Below are positions 22,576 through 30,313 of a DNA stretch of 35,503 bases, one piece after another. The DNA is from Stenotrophomonas maltophilia. GTDB taxonomy: Bacteria > Pseudomonadota > Gammaproteobacteria > Xanthomonadales > Xanthomonadaceae. Both the position numbers and the translations under genes were made by a program. Where the stretch lies: NCBI GenBank assembly GCA_002386405.1, contig DGIP01000231.1, forward strand, positions 1 to 35,503, given 5' to 3'. The notes beneath the pieces are model-generated. The model worked only from the letters and a program-made list of their open reading frames with translations, did no database searches and had not been told where the DNA came from. Every line of letters begins with the position of its first letter. Within the stretch, counting starts at the first letter, position 1.

Positions 22576-24064
22576 AGGGATGGGCCAGCAGCGATGCCGA
22601 ATCGCCCACGAACTCCGGCGTGCCGGTGAGGATGCCCTTGAATTCGTTCAGCGGCGCGCTGAGTGCCAGGCCCTTGCCGTTGATCTTGAGCTCGCGGATG
22701 GTGTCCTCGTGCGCGCCACCACGGTTCTTGATTACTGAAATCGCCTTGCGGATGCGCCCCTGCGCTTCGAAGAAGCGGAACAGGATCACCGCATCGGCGA
22801 TGTAGGACACGTTGAGGTTGCCGGTGGACATGGTGCCCACCAGGCCGTGCTGCGGGTTCACCAGGAACGTGGCCACGCCCTTCTGGTTGAGGTAGGACAG
22901 CATTTCGTGAAGTTGCAGCATCAGCTGCTTTTCCTGCGGCATGGCGGCGACGTAGCCGTTGAGGCTGTCGATCACCAGCACGCTGCAGCCTCGCTGCTCC
23001 ACCGCCTTCTGCACGTTCCAGGAGAACTCACCGGGGGAAATCTCGGCCGGGTCGATCTGCACGATCTCCAACAGACCCGATGCCAGATGGACATCCAGGT
23101 CGATATCCAGCGCCTTGGCGCGGGCCAGCAGCGTGCCCACGCGCTCGTCGAATTCGAAGATGCAGCACTTCTCGCCGCGCTCGCAGGCGGCCCACACATA
23201 CTGCAGGGCCACGTTGGTCTTGCCGCTGCCGGCTGGACCGGTCAGCAGGGTGCTGGTGCCGCGCAACGGGCCGCCGCCGAGCAGGTTGTCGATCTCCGCC
23301 ACGCCGCTGCCCAGCGTCTCACCGCCGAAGTCGTCATGGTGGTGCGAGGCGATCAGCCGCGGAAACACCTCCAGGCCGCCGGTGCGGATGGCAATGTCAT
23401 GGTAGCCGGCGACGAAATCCACGCCGCGCAGCTTCTGCACCTGCAGCCGACGCCGGGCGGCACCGAAGTCCAGGGTCAGCCGCTCCAGCGAAATCACGCC
23501 GTGGCAGAGACTGTGCAGCTGGCCGTCGCGGTCGTCCGCGCCAGAGGTCAGGTCATCCACCAGGATCACGGTGACGCTCTGCGGTGCGAAGAACTGCTTC
23601 AGGGCCAGGATCTGGCGGCGGTAGCGCAGCGAATCCTGGGCGAGCAAGCGCAGCTCTGACAGCGAATCGAACACCACCCGGCTGGGCCGGATGCGATCCA
23701 CTTCGCCGAGGACCAGCTTGACCGTTTCATCAAGCTCGACTTCCCACGAATGCAGCACGGACTGGAGGCGTCCGTTGCCCAGCGCATCTTCCGCCGAACC
23801 GAGCTCGAACAGGTGCAGGCCCTCGAGCGACCAGCCATGCGCGCTGGCAACCTCGCGCAGCTCCTCCGCCGTTTCCGAAAGGGTCACGTACAGGCAGCGC
23901 TCGCCCTGTTTGAGGCCCTGCAGCAGGAACTGCAGTGAGAGCGTGGTCTTGCCCGAACCGGGTGGCCCTTCCAGCAGGTACAGGCGCCCTTGCGGCAAGC
24001 CGCCGCTAAGAATGGTGTCCAGGCCCTGTACACCAGTGGTGACGCGCGAAGACTCTGTCTGCAT
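22565..24064 (-). CDS. KaiC-like dual RecA-domain ATPase
   Basis: A 499-residue protein with two RecA/KaiC domains. Walker A motifs are GPPGSGKT at residues 33-40 and GPAGSGKT at about 276-283. Walker B-like strands are RVVFDSLSELR and CSVLVIDSLNG. The CII-like end aligns with KaiC: the KaiC Ser431 position is Ser420 (NLNVSY) and the Thr432 position is Tyr421, so only part of the phosphorylation pair is kept. Proteins like this, paired with histidine kinases, are common signalling modules outside cyanobacteria; no KaiA or KaiB is present. It is first in the operon with the hybrid kinase. Confidence 0.9.
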   Translation of the reverse strand: MQTESSRVTTGVQGLDTILSGGLPQGRLYLLEGPPGSGKTTLSLQFLLQGLKQGERCLYVTLSETAEELREVASAHGWSLEGLHLFELGSAEDALGNGRLQSVLHSWEVELDETVKLVLGEVDRIRPSRVVFDSLSELRLLAQDSLRYRRQILALKQFFAPQSVTVILVDDLTSGADDRDGQLHSLCHGVISLERLTLDFGAARRRLQVQKLRGVDFVAGYHDIAIRTGGLEVFPRLIASHHHDDFGGETLGSGVAEIDNLLGGGPLRGTSTLLTGPAGSGKTNVALQYVWAACERGEKCCIFEFDERVGTLLARAKALDIDLDVHLASGLLEIVQIDPAEISPGEFSWNVQKAVEQRGCSVLVIDSLNGYVAAMPQEKQLMLQLHEMLSYLNQKGVATFLVNPQHGLVGTMSTGNLNVSYIADAVILFRFFEAQGRIRKAISVIKNRGGAHEDTIRELKINGKGLALSAPLNEFKGILTGTPEFVGDSASLLAHPYAG

Positions 24065-24107
24065 GGACGACCCCTGTTTTGACGGCGGAGTCTAGCAACC
24101 GGCAATG

Positions 24108-24137
24108 TGTAGAGATTGTGTGACCGCCGTCTCTACA
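24108..24137. promoter_or_regulatory. Inverted repeat TGTAGAGA-N14-TCTCTACA upstream of the KaiC-like gene
   Basis: A perfect 8-bp dyad with a 14-base spacer lies 44 bases upstream of the KaiC-like ATG. It may be an operator for a dimeric regulator or a hairpin ending the SseB-like gene transcript, which runs toward it on the same strand. No T-run supports the second reading. Confidence 0.45.
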
Positions 24138-24195
24138 TTAAGTCCACTTCAGCAATGTGCAAACCGCGTGCAGCGCGTGCACCACGGCCGGTGAA

Positions 24196-24576
24196 TCAGG
24201 CGAAATCCTTCAGGATCTCGCCGATACCCGCCGGGGACAGTTCCATACCCAGCGACGTGCCGGGATTGACCACGACACCGTAACCGCCGGGTACGCGCTT
24301 GAGCACCTCCAGCATCTGCATGCGGATCGTGTGCGGCGCCTGCTGGCTGTGGAAGCCCACCCGCTCCATGTGGGTGAACACCGCCACGTGCAGCGTGCCC
24401 TGCTTGTCGAACAGCAGCGGGTCGAAGCCGCTGCCGTCGGGGGTGACCAGGCTGCCGGTGAGCAGCACCACGTCCGAAGCGACGAAGGCTTTCATGAAGA
24501 CGCCGACGGGGGTCTTCCCGTCCATGGCGGATTGGAGAAGGATCTCGATGGGGGTCTGCGGGGCGAGCTCGGTCAT
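24196..24576 (-). CDS. SseB-like family protein
   Basis: A 126-residue single-domain protein. It matches the SseB N-terminal domain pattern: PIEILLQSAMDGKTPVGVFM, then DPLLFDKQGTLHVAVFTHMER, and the conserved final GYGVVVNPGTSLGMELSPAG segment. The domain is found in proteins of unclear function, including type VII secretion and serine-sensitivity proteins. It lies alone between the SMAG pair and the KaiC-like gene, on the same strand as the latter. Family is likely; role unknown. Confidence 0.85.
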   Translation of the reverse strand: MTELAPQTPIEILLQSAMDGKTPVGVFMKAFVASDVVLLTGSLVTPDGSGFDPLLFDKQGTLHVAVFTHMERVGFHSQQAPHTIRMQMLEVLKRVPGGYGVVVNPGTSLGMELSPAGIGEILKDFA

Positions 24577-24596
24577 GGGGCAATTCTACCCCGATG

Positions 24597-24653
24597 GTAG
24601 CCACCGACCGTTGGTCGGTGGCCGTGGTGTACCGACCCACGGTCGGTACCTAC
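24597..24653. repeat. SMAG/GTAG REP dimer (two opposed hairpins)
   Basis: GTAG-CCACCGACC-GTT-GGTCGGTGG at 24597-24621 and GTACCGACC-CAC-GGTCGGTAC-CTAC at 24629-24653 face each other across a 7-base spacer. The second element ends inside the amylase gene: its CTAC supplies the amylase TAG stop. Confidence 0.92.
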
Positions 24654-26371
24654 CGGGAGAGACGCTCCGTCCTGGCCTGCTGGTCCCCCACCGCCTTCGC
24701 CAGTTCGGCCTGCAGTTCCTTCTGGTTCACCGCCGCATCCAGCAGGTACACCTTCACCCCATGCGCGGGGACGCTGGCCTTCAGGCTGCGCTTGACCGCC
24801 AGGCTGCCGCCGCCCAGCGCATCGCGCCAGGTGCCCGGCTGCAGGTAGCGGCTGACCTCGAACGTGCTGGCGGTGTCGCCCTTGTTGAGCAGCACCAGCG
24901 CGGTCTGCGCGGTGTCGCCGTGCTGCAGGACGCGGTAGAACACCGCCTGGTCGCCCTGCAGCCGTTCGTTGACCTGCAGCCCGCGCTGCAGGGCCGGGGT
25001 GGCCTCGCGCAGTTTGGCGATCCGCTGCAGGGGCCCGAAGATCGGGCTCTGCGGGGCGGCGTCCACGCGCGGCTGGCCGAAGTACGCACGGTTGCCGGCA
25101 TGTTCGGCGCGGCTGCGCATGAAGCCGGTTTCCGAGCCGTAATACAGCACCGGAATGCCGCGCGCGGTGAACAGCCAGTTGTGCGCGTCGATGAAGCCGT
25201 TGTCGGTGGCATCCAGCCGCGCCATGTCGTGGTTGTCGTAGAAGCTCATCAGCTCGTACGGGTTGGCGTACGGCCCACCCACCAGGTGCAACGGCTCGGC
25301 CAGCGCTTCGAAGCCCTTCTGCTCCTTTCCGAACACGCTGGACATCGCGCCACGCAGCGGGAAGTCCAGCACGCTCACGTTGGCGTTGGTCGGCCAGGTG
25401 TGCTCGGCGATCTTGCCGGCGTCATAGTCGAACGCCTCGCCGAACATGAACATGCCCGGGTGCTCGGCGCGGATGCGGTTGACGAACTCATGCCACCACG
25501 GGTGCGGCAGCCAGCCGATGGTATCGATGCGCAGCGCATCCACGCCCTGTGCGGTCCACTGCAGGTAGGCGCCCACCAGGTAATCCATCACCGCCGGGTT
25601 GTCCTGGTTGAAATCACCCAGCTCGGCCAGGTTGCCGTCGAAGATCGAGCCCTTGTCCGCATCGACCGGGCCGATGGTGTTGTAGAACGCATGCAGCGGG
25701 TTGTGCTTCGGGTCCAACTGCTGCGGCGGCAGGTTCTGGTGGTCGGCGATGAGGGTGCCGTCCTTGTCGAAGATCTGCCCGAACTGCGGCTGCTTGACCG
25801 GCATGGTCCAGGCCGGCGAACCGTGGTTGCCGACGATGTCCAGCACGACCTTCAGTTTGGCATCGTGCAGGCCGCGGGTGAGCCCGGCGAAGTCCAGGTC
25901 CGCGCTGGGCAGGTGCTCGTCGAGCTTGTAGAAGTTGATGCCCCAGTAGCCGTGGTACCCGGTCTTGCCGCGGTCGGTCAGGGTGCTGGTGCAGCTGATC
26001 GGCTTGCTGCCGGTGAAGGCTTCATCCGGGTTGTCGATGATCGGGGTGATCCACACCGCGCCGAAACCGAGGTTGCGGATGTAGTCGGCATTGTCGAGCA
26101 CGCCCTTGAAGTCGCCGCCGAGGTAGCCGATGTTGCCGTCGACCTTGTCCGGGCATGGCACCGGAATGTCGAAGGTGCGGTGCTTGCCACCCTGGTCGCG
26201 GTGGTCGTTGGACGGGTCGCCGTTGACGAAACGGTCGGTGACCACGAAGTACACCGCATCGCTGGCGAACGGCTCCAGCGTGCCCACGTAATCGGGGCGC
26301 GGGGCAGCAACGGCATTACCGGCCAGCAGTGCGAACGAAAGGCCCAGCCACAAACGCGAACGAGACAGCAT
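24650..26371 (-). CDS. Secreted alpha-amylase (GH13)
   Basis: A 573-residue GH13 enzyme with a signal peptide (residues 1-22) that would cut alpha-1,4 glucan outside the cytoplasm. Visible landmarks are DAVYFVVTDRFVNGD (strand 1), VVLDIVGNH (region I), GVDALRIDTIGW with nucleophile Asp (II), MFMFGEAFD with the acid Glu (III) and LMSFYDNHDMARL with the third Asp (IV). A C-terminal beta domain and a short charged tail follow. The frame runs upstream into the transporter gene, but AGGAGG fixes the ATG at 26371, in TGATG overlap with the transporter stop. The TAG stop lies in a REP element, so the tail may have been reshaped by its insertion. Confidence 0.93.
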   Translation of the reverse strand: MLSRSRLWLGLSFALLAGNAVAAPRPDYVGTLEPFASDAVYFVVTDRFVNGDPSNDHRDQGGKHRTFDIPVPCPDKVDGNIGYLGGDFKGVLDNADYIRNLGFGAVWITPIIDNPDEAFTGSKPISCTSTLTDRGKTGYHGYWGINFYKLDEHLPSADLDFAGLTRGLHDAKLKVVLDIVGNHGSPAWTMPVKQPQFGQIFDKDGTLIADHQNLPPQQLDPKHNPLHAFYNTIGPVDADKGSIFDGNLAELGDFNQDNPAVMDYLVGAYLQWTAQGVDALRIDTIGWLPHPWWHEFVNRIRAEHPGMFMFGEAFDYDAGKIAEHTWPTNANVSVLDFPLRGAMSSVFGKEQKGFEALAEPLHLVGGPYANPYELMSFYDNHDMARLDATDNGFIDAHNWLFTARGIPVLYYGSETGFMRSRAEHAGNRAYFGQPRVDAAPQSPIFGPLQRIAKLREATPALQRGLQVNERLQGDQAVFYRVLQHGDTAQTALVLLNKGDTASTFEVSRYLQPGTWRDALGGGSLAVKRSLKASVPAHGVKVYLLDAAVNQKELQAELAKAVGDQQARTERLSR

Positions 26372-27858
26372 CAGACAACCTCCTGGTGGGACGGTACCCG
26401 CAGCACGCACAACCCGGCGAGCAACAGGCTGACGCCCCCCAGCGCCAGCACGTGCATCGGGTTGCCGCCCAGCCACAGGCGCAGCATGAAGCCCAGCGCG
26501 CTGGCCGCGACCAGCTGCGGGATCACGATGAAGAAATTGAACAGGCCCATGTACACGCCCATCTTGGCCGCCGGCACGCTGTCGGACAGCAGGGCATACG
26601 GCAGCGACAGGATCGAGGCCCAGGCAAAGCCGACCCCGACCATCGACAGCAGCAGCCACTTCGGGTCGTCGATCAGCATCAGCGAGATCAACCCGAGGCC
26701 GCCCAGCCACAGGTTCACCAGGTGGCTCATGCGCAGGCCCATCAGGCGCACCATCAGCGGGATCAACAGCGCGGCGAGTGCGGCAAAGCCGTTGTACGCA
26801 CCGAACAGCACGCCCACCCAGTTGGCGCCCTCGTTATAGGCGGCCGAGCCCGGATCGGTGGAGCCGAAGTGGGTACCGGCCACCGCGGCGGTGGTGTAGA
26901 TCCACATCGCGAACAGCGCGAACCACGAGAAGAACTGCACCCAGGCCAGCCGGCGCATGGTGCGCGGCATGCTGCGCAGGTCATCGACGATGGTGGCCAG
27001 CATGTGCGGGCCCGGCAGCACCCGCGCCACGCCGAGCAGCAGGCCGTAGGCGATGCACAGCCCGGCCAGCACGTAGAGCATCTTGTCGCCGTTGCGCCAG
27101 GCGATGGCCGCAGCCAATGCCAGGCCAAGCGCAATCCAGCCGCCGATCTGCAGCATCGGCGGCGGGCCGGCGACGGGCGCGGCCTGGTGCACGGCCGGCG
27201 GCTCGGCGTCGTCGAAGCTGGCCAGCTCGGCCGGGGAGTATTCGCGGGTGCTGAACACCGTCCAGGCGATCGAGGCCAGCAGCACCACGGCGCCGAAGTA
27301 GAACGCGTAGCGCACGGTTGGCGGCACTTCGCCGGCCGGAGCGGTATTGGCCACGCCGAAGTGGGCCAGGATGAACGGCAGGAAGCTGGCCACGATGGCG
27401 CCCACGCCGATGAAGAAGCTCTGCATCGCGTAGCCGGTCGGGCGCTGGCGCGGGGCCAGCTTGTCGCCGACAAACGCGCGGAACGGCTCCATCGAGACGT
27501 TGATGGAGGCATCCAGCACCCACAGCGTGCCGGCGGCGATCCACAGCGTGGGCGAGTTCGGCATCACCAGCAGCGCCAGCGTGGTGAACACCGCGCCGAT
27601 CATGAAGTACGGCCGGCGCCGGCCCCAGCGGGTCCAGGTGCGGTCGGACAGGTAGCCGATGATCGGCTGCACCAGCAGGCCGGTCAGCGGTGCGGCGATC
27701 CACAGCCCGGGCACGGCATCCATCGGCGCGCCCAGCGTTTCGAAGATGCGGCTGGCGTTGGCGTTCTGCAGGGCAAACCCGAACTGGATGCCCAGGAAGC
27801 CGAAGCACATGTTCCAGATCTGCCAGAACGACAGGGTCGGCTTGGCGGTGCGGCTCAT
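26371..27858 (-). CDS. GPH/SLC45-type MFS sugar transporter (maltose/maltodextrin)
   Basis: A 495-residue inner-membrane transporter with many hydrophobic segments. The signature is PIIGYLSDRTWTRWGRRRPY, the loop 2-3 motif of GPH/SLC45-like maltose and sucrose carriers. The centre has an unusually long cytoplasmic loop before LAWVQFFSWFALFAMWIYTT. The frame is open much further upstream; the real ATG (27858) overlaps the glycosidase stop by ATGA and begins MSRTAKPTLSFWQIWNMC. It lies between the glycosidase and the amylase in one operon and probably imports the oligosaccharides released by them. Confidence 0.9.
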   Translation of the reverse strand: MSRTAKPTLSFWQIWNMCFGFLGIQFGFALQNANASRIFETLGAPMDAVPGLWIAAPLTGLLVQPIIGYLSDRTWTRWGRRRPYFMIGAVFTTLALLVMPNSPTLWIAAGTLWVLDASINVSMEPFRAFVGDKLAPRQRPTGYAMQSFFIGVGAIVASFLPFILAHFGVANTAPAGEVPPTVRYAFYFGAVVLLASIAWTVFSTREYSPAELASFDDAEPPAVHQAAPVAGPPPMLQIGGWIALGLALAAAIAWRNGDKMLYVLAGLCIAYGLLLGVARVLPGPHMLATIVDDLRSMPRTMRRLAWVQFFSWFALFAMWIYTTAAVAGTHFGSTDPGSAAYNEGANWVGVLFGAYNGFAALAALLIPLMVRLMGLRMSHLVNLWLGGLGLISLMLIDDPKWLLLSMVGVGFAWASILSLPYALLSDSVPAAKMGVYMGLFNFFIVIPQLVAASALGFMLRLWLGGNPMHVLALGGVSLLLAGLCVLRVPSHQEVV

Positions 27859-30056
27859 CGGGTGGCCTCCGCGTCGCCGGCTACGGGTGCGATCAGCAGC
27901 GCGCTGACGGTGGCCGCGTTGAGCACGCCGTCGCGCCCGCCCTTGCCGCCGTTGTACTGGGCGAAGTGTTCCAGTGCGCTCATGTTGAAACCCGGCTCCA
28001 GGGTGAAACGGCAGCTGCCCTTGGGCAGGTCGAATTCGGCGGCGGTGGAATCCTGCGGGCCAACGCTGTGCGGCATCACGATCGTGGCGCGCTGGACCGG
28101 TTGCCCCGCGCAGTGCACGGCCAGCTGCTTCACGGCAGCGGTGACGCCGGTGTTGATCGGGCCGTTGGGGTTGTTGTAGTGCAGGCGGATGCGCACGCGG
28201 GTGGGCGTGCCGGCGGTCCACGTCCAGTGGGTTGCGCCGGGCAGGCGTTGCTGCGGGCCGATGCAGGTCATCGGGCTGTGCAGCGATTCGAGGGCGCCTT
28301 CGCGACGGGTGAAGCTGAGGCAGTGCTGGTGGCCGTCGTTGGTGACGGTGTGGGTGGCCGAGCTGCCTACCGCGGCGCCGTCCTGCCAGAGCTGGTGGTT
28401 GGCGGGGACGGCGATCGTCCAGGTGTTGCCGCGCTTCTGCGGTTTCGGGGCGGCGGGGGTGGCGGGGCCGAAGGCGTTGGGGTTTGCCGGGTCTGCGCGG
28501 AAAGCGGACACGCGTGGCGTGTCCCTACGCGGAGCGAGCTGGACGGTTACGGTGTTGCCTTTGCGCTCGATTGTCTTTGCTGCGAGCAGGTCGCCGTCGA
28601 GGGTGCGCGGGCGCTTGAGGATGTAGCGGGTGGTGCCGTCGTCGAGCTCGATGCTGTCGCGCTTGCCGAACAGCTGCGGGACCAGCGCCACCGGCAGCTT
28701 GGGCGCCACCGTGCCGTCCGCCTCCACCCCGAACACGCCTTCGAGCACCATCGACAGGTACCCGGCCACCGACCACAGCTGGCGCGGCGAGTTGACCACC
28801 GGGCCGCTCAACGGGCCTTCGTCGACGTGCACGGCCAGCGTGCGCATCTCATAGTTCTCCATGTTCGAACCGGCCAGCGCGCTGCCGCGCATCAGCGATT
28901 CGATCTCGCGCTGGATGCGGGTGGCATCATCCACCTTGCGCGCCGCACGCAGCGAATAGGCGCTGACGAACGGCCACACCGCGCGGTTGTGGTAGATCGG
29001 CTGCTGCGCTTCCTGCGGCCACACCACCGGACTGCCACCCTCCACGTACGGGTAGTTGGCCAGCGAACGTCGGGCGCGCTCGGCCGGGAACACATCGGCC
29101 AACACGCCCAGCGAGATGCCCAGCAGGTCGTACTTGGCGTAGGGCACCGGGTGCGCGGCTTCGCCGATGTAGCTCATGTACATGCCGGCGTCTTCGCGCC
29201 AGAAACGGGCGTCGATCTGCGTGGCCAGCGCGTCGGCCCAGGCCGCGTACTCGGTGGCGCGGTCGTCGCCGAGCTCACGCGCATACTTCTCGGCCAGGCG
29301 CAGCGCCTGGTAGTGCAGCACGTTGGTGGACAGCGCGAAGGAGTCGCCGATGAAGCGCACGTCGTTGCGGGTCCAGTCCGGGTAGGTCTGTTCGCGCCAG
29401 TCCAGGAACGAGGTCTCGCCGCGGTACAGCCCGGTGCGCGGATCGAACACCATCGCCCGGTCCTGCGCCAGCGTGGCCTGCAGGGCCTGCCAGGTCTCGG
29501 TCATGAAGCTGGAACTGTCGTGCAGGTCGCGCGCCGCCAGGAACCACACCACGCGGTCGCTGCTGATCGGCCAGCTGCCGCCGGAACCGGTGTCCTGGGC
29601 CACGAACAGCCCGGAGGTGATGCCGTCGCGCGCCTTGGACAGCTTGAACTGCAGCGAATTGCGGACGCGGATCGGCTCCAGCCGGGCCAGCGCCAGGTCG
29701 GCGGCGAAACTTACATCGCGCGTCCACACATACGGCCAGCGCTCGCCGGTCTGGAAGCACTCGCAGTCCACCGGGTTGCCGAAGTTGAAGGCCGGGTCGC
29801 GGATCGCGTCCACGCGGTCGGCCGCCATGTCCTGCTGGGCCAGCGCGAACAGCGCATCGAACATCACGCTGTCGGTGCGGCTGCGCATCGGCTGGGCGGC
29901 AATCGCCACCGGCTTGCCATGGGCCAGCAGCTGGAAGCTGCCGTCGGCAGCGGCGATGGCGCGCGCCGTGCGGCCATCGAATGTCAGGTCCTCCGCCGCA
30001 GCGGTGGATACCAGCGCCGCCCCGAGGGCAGCGGTCAGGCAGATCGTTTTCAGCAT
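27855..30056 (-). CDS. Six-hairpin glycosidase-like protein, secreted
   Basis: A 733-residue protein with a signal peptide (residues 1-21). The central (alpha/alpha)6-type catalytic region is helical, with GERWPYVWTRDVSFAADLAL, FIGDSFALSTNVLHYQAL, SPVVWPQEAQQPIYHNRAVW and ENYEMRTLAVHVDEG. These resemble bacterial six-hairpin glycosidases found with maltose genes. A C-terminal beta-sandwich region starts after about 520, with a low-complexity joint. The frame is open from 30230; the ATG at 30056 starts the signal peptide but lacks a strong ribosome site. The joint contains a REP element read in frame (28506-28528). The exact CAZy family and linkage specificity cannot be set by eye. Confidence 0.8.
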   Translation of the reverse strand: MLKTICLTAALGAALVSTAAAEDLTFDGRTARAIAAADGSFQLLAHGKPVAIAAQPMRSRTDSVMFDALFALAQQDMAADRVDAIRDPAFNFGNPVDCECFQTGERWPYVWTRDVSFAADLALARLEPIRVRNSLQFKLSKARDGITSGLFVAQDTGSGGSWPISSDRVVWFLAARDLHDSSSFMTETWQALQATLAQDRAMVFDPRTGLYRGETSFLDWREQTYPDWTRNDVRFIGDSFALSTNVLHYQALRLAEKYARELGDDRATEYAAWADALATQIDARFWREDAGMYMSYIGEAAHPVPYAKYDLLGISLGVLADVFPAERARRSLANYPYVEGGSPVVWPQEAQQPIYHNRAVWPFVSAYSLRAARKVDDATRIQREIESLMRGSALAGSNMENYEMRTLAVHVDEGPLSGPVVNSPRQLWSVAGYLSMVLEGVFGVEADGTVAPKLPVALVPQLFGKRDSIELDDGTTRYILKRPRTLDGDLLAAKTIERKGNTVTVQLAPRRDTPRVSAFRADPANPNAFGPATPAAPKPQKRGNTWTIAVPANHQLWQDGAAVGSSATHTVTNDGHQHCLSFTRREGALESLHSPMTCIGPQQRLPGATHWTWTAGTPTRVRIRLHYNNPNGPINTGVTAAVKQLAVHCAGQPVQRATIVMPHSVGPQDSTAAEFDLPKGSCRFTLEPGFNMSALEHFAQYNGGKGGRDGVLNAATVSALLIAPVAGDAEATR
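28506..28528 (-). repeat. SMAG/GTAG-type REP inside the glycosidase coding sequence
   Basis: GGACACGC-GTG-GCGTGTCC forms an 8-bp stem and ends in CTAC, the REP signature. It is read through in frame as RRDTPRVS, in the linker between the helical domain and the C-terminal domain. Confidence 0.8.
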
Positions 30057-30225
30057 CGAAAAGCGGCGGACCGGCTTGCGCCCGTCGGCCTTCCTCCCTT
30101 CTTGCACGCGGTATGGTTCGCCAGCGCCGGGGCGCTGTCGTCGCGGCCCCCTCCCAGGGTGCCTGCCTGCATGGTAGGCGACGACCGTCGCCCGTCGCAC
30201 TGCACAGATGACATCGGTGCCCGCT

Positions 30226-30239
30226 TGCATACGTATTCA
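30226..30239. promoter_or_regulatory. Putative LacI-family operator 1 (TGCATACGTATTCA)
   Basis: A near-perfect 14-bp dyad with a central ACGT core (half-sites TGCATAC and TGAATAC), typical of LacI-family operators. It lies between the divergent glycosidase operon (start 30056) and the GH97 gene (start 30313), so one site could control both directions. The same 14 bp, inverted, recurs at 32473. Confidence 0.78.
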
Positions 30240-30300
30240 TGGCGTGTCGCGGTGAGGCCGTGGCACGCGTGGCTATAGTCCGGGGCAGACATGCACTGCC

Positions 30301-30313
30301 CTGGGAGGGGAAA
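30301..30313 (+). promoter_or_regulatory. Shared leader/ribosome-site block (CTGGGAGGGGAAA)
   Basis: The 13 bases ending at the first base of the GH97 start codon are identical to those before the TonB-receptor ATG (32599-32611). The block contains an extended GGGAGGGG ribosome site, so co-ordinated translation is possible. Confidence 0.6.

Noticed and set aside
24299..26839. 846-codon plus-strand open frame opposite the amylase
   Set aside because: Same kind of antisense shadow; the minus-strand amylase has complete GH13 motifs and a ribosome site.
27690..30278. Very long plus-strand open frame (862 codons) opposite the glycosidase and transporter
   Set aside because: Low-complexity Arg/Ala/Gly/His-rich translation with no domain; it is the antisense of genuine genes in high-GC DNA.
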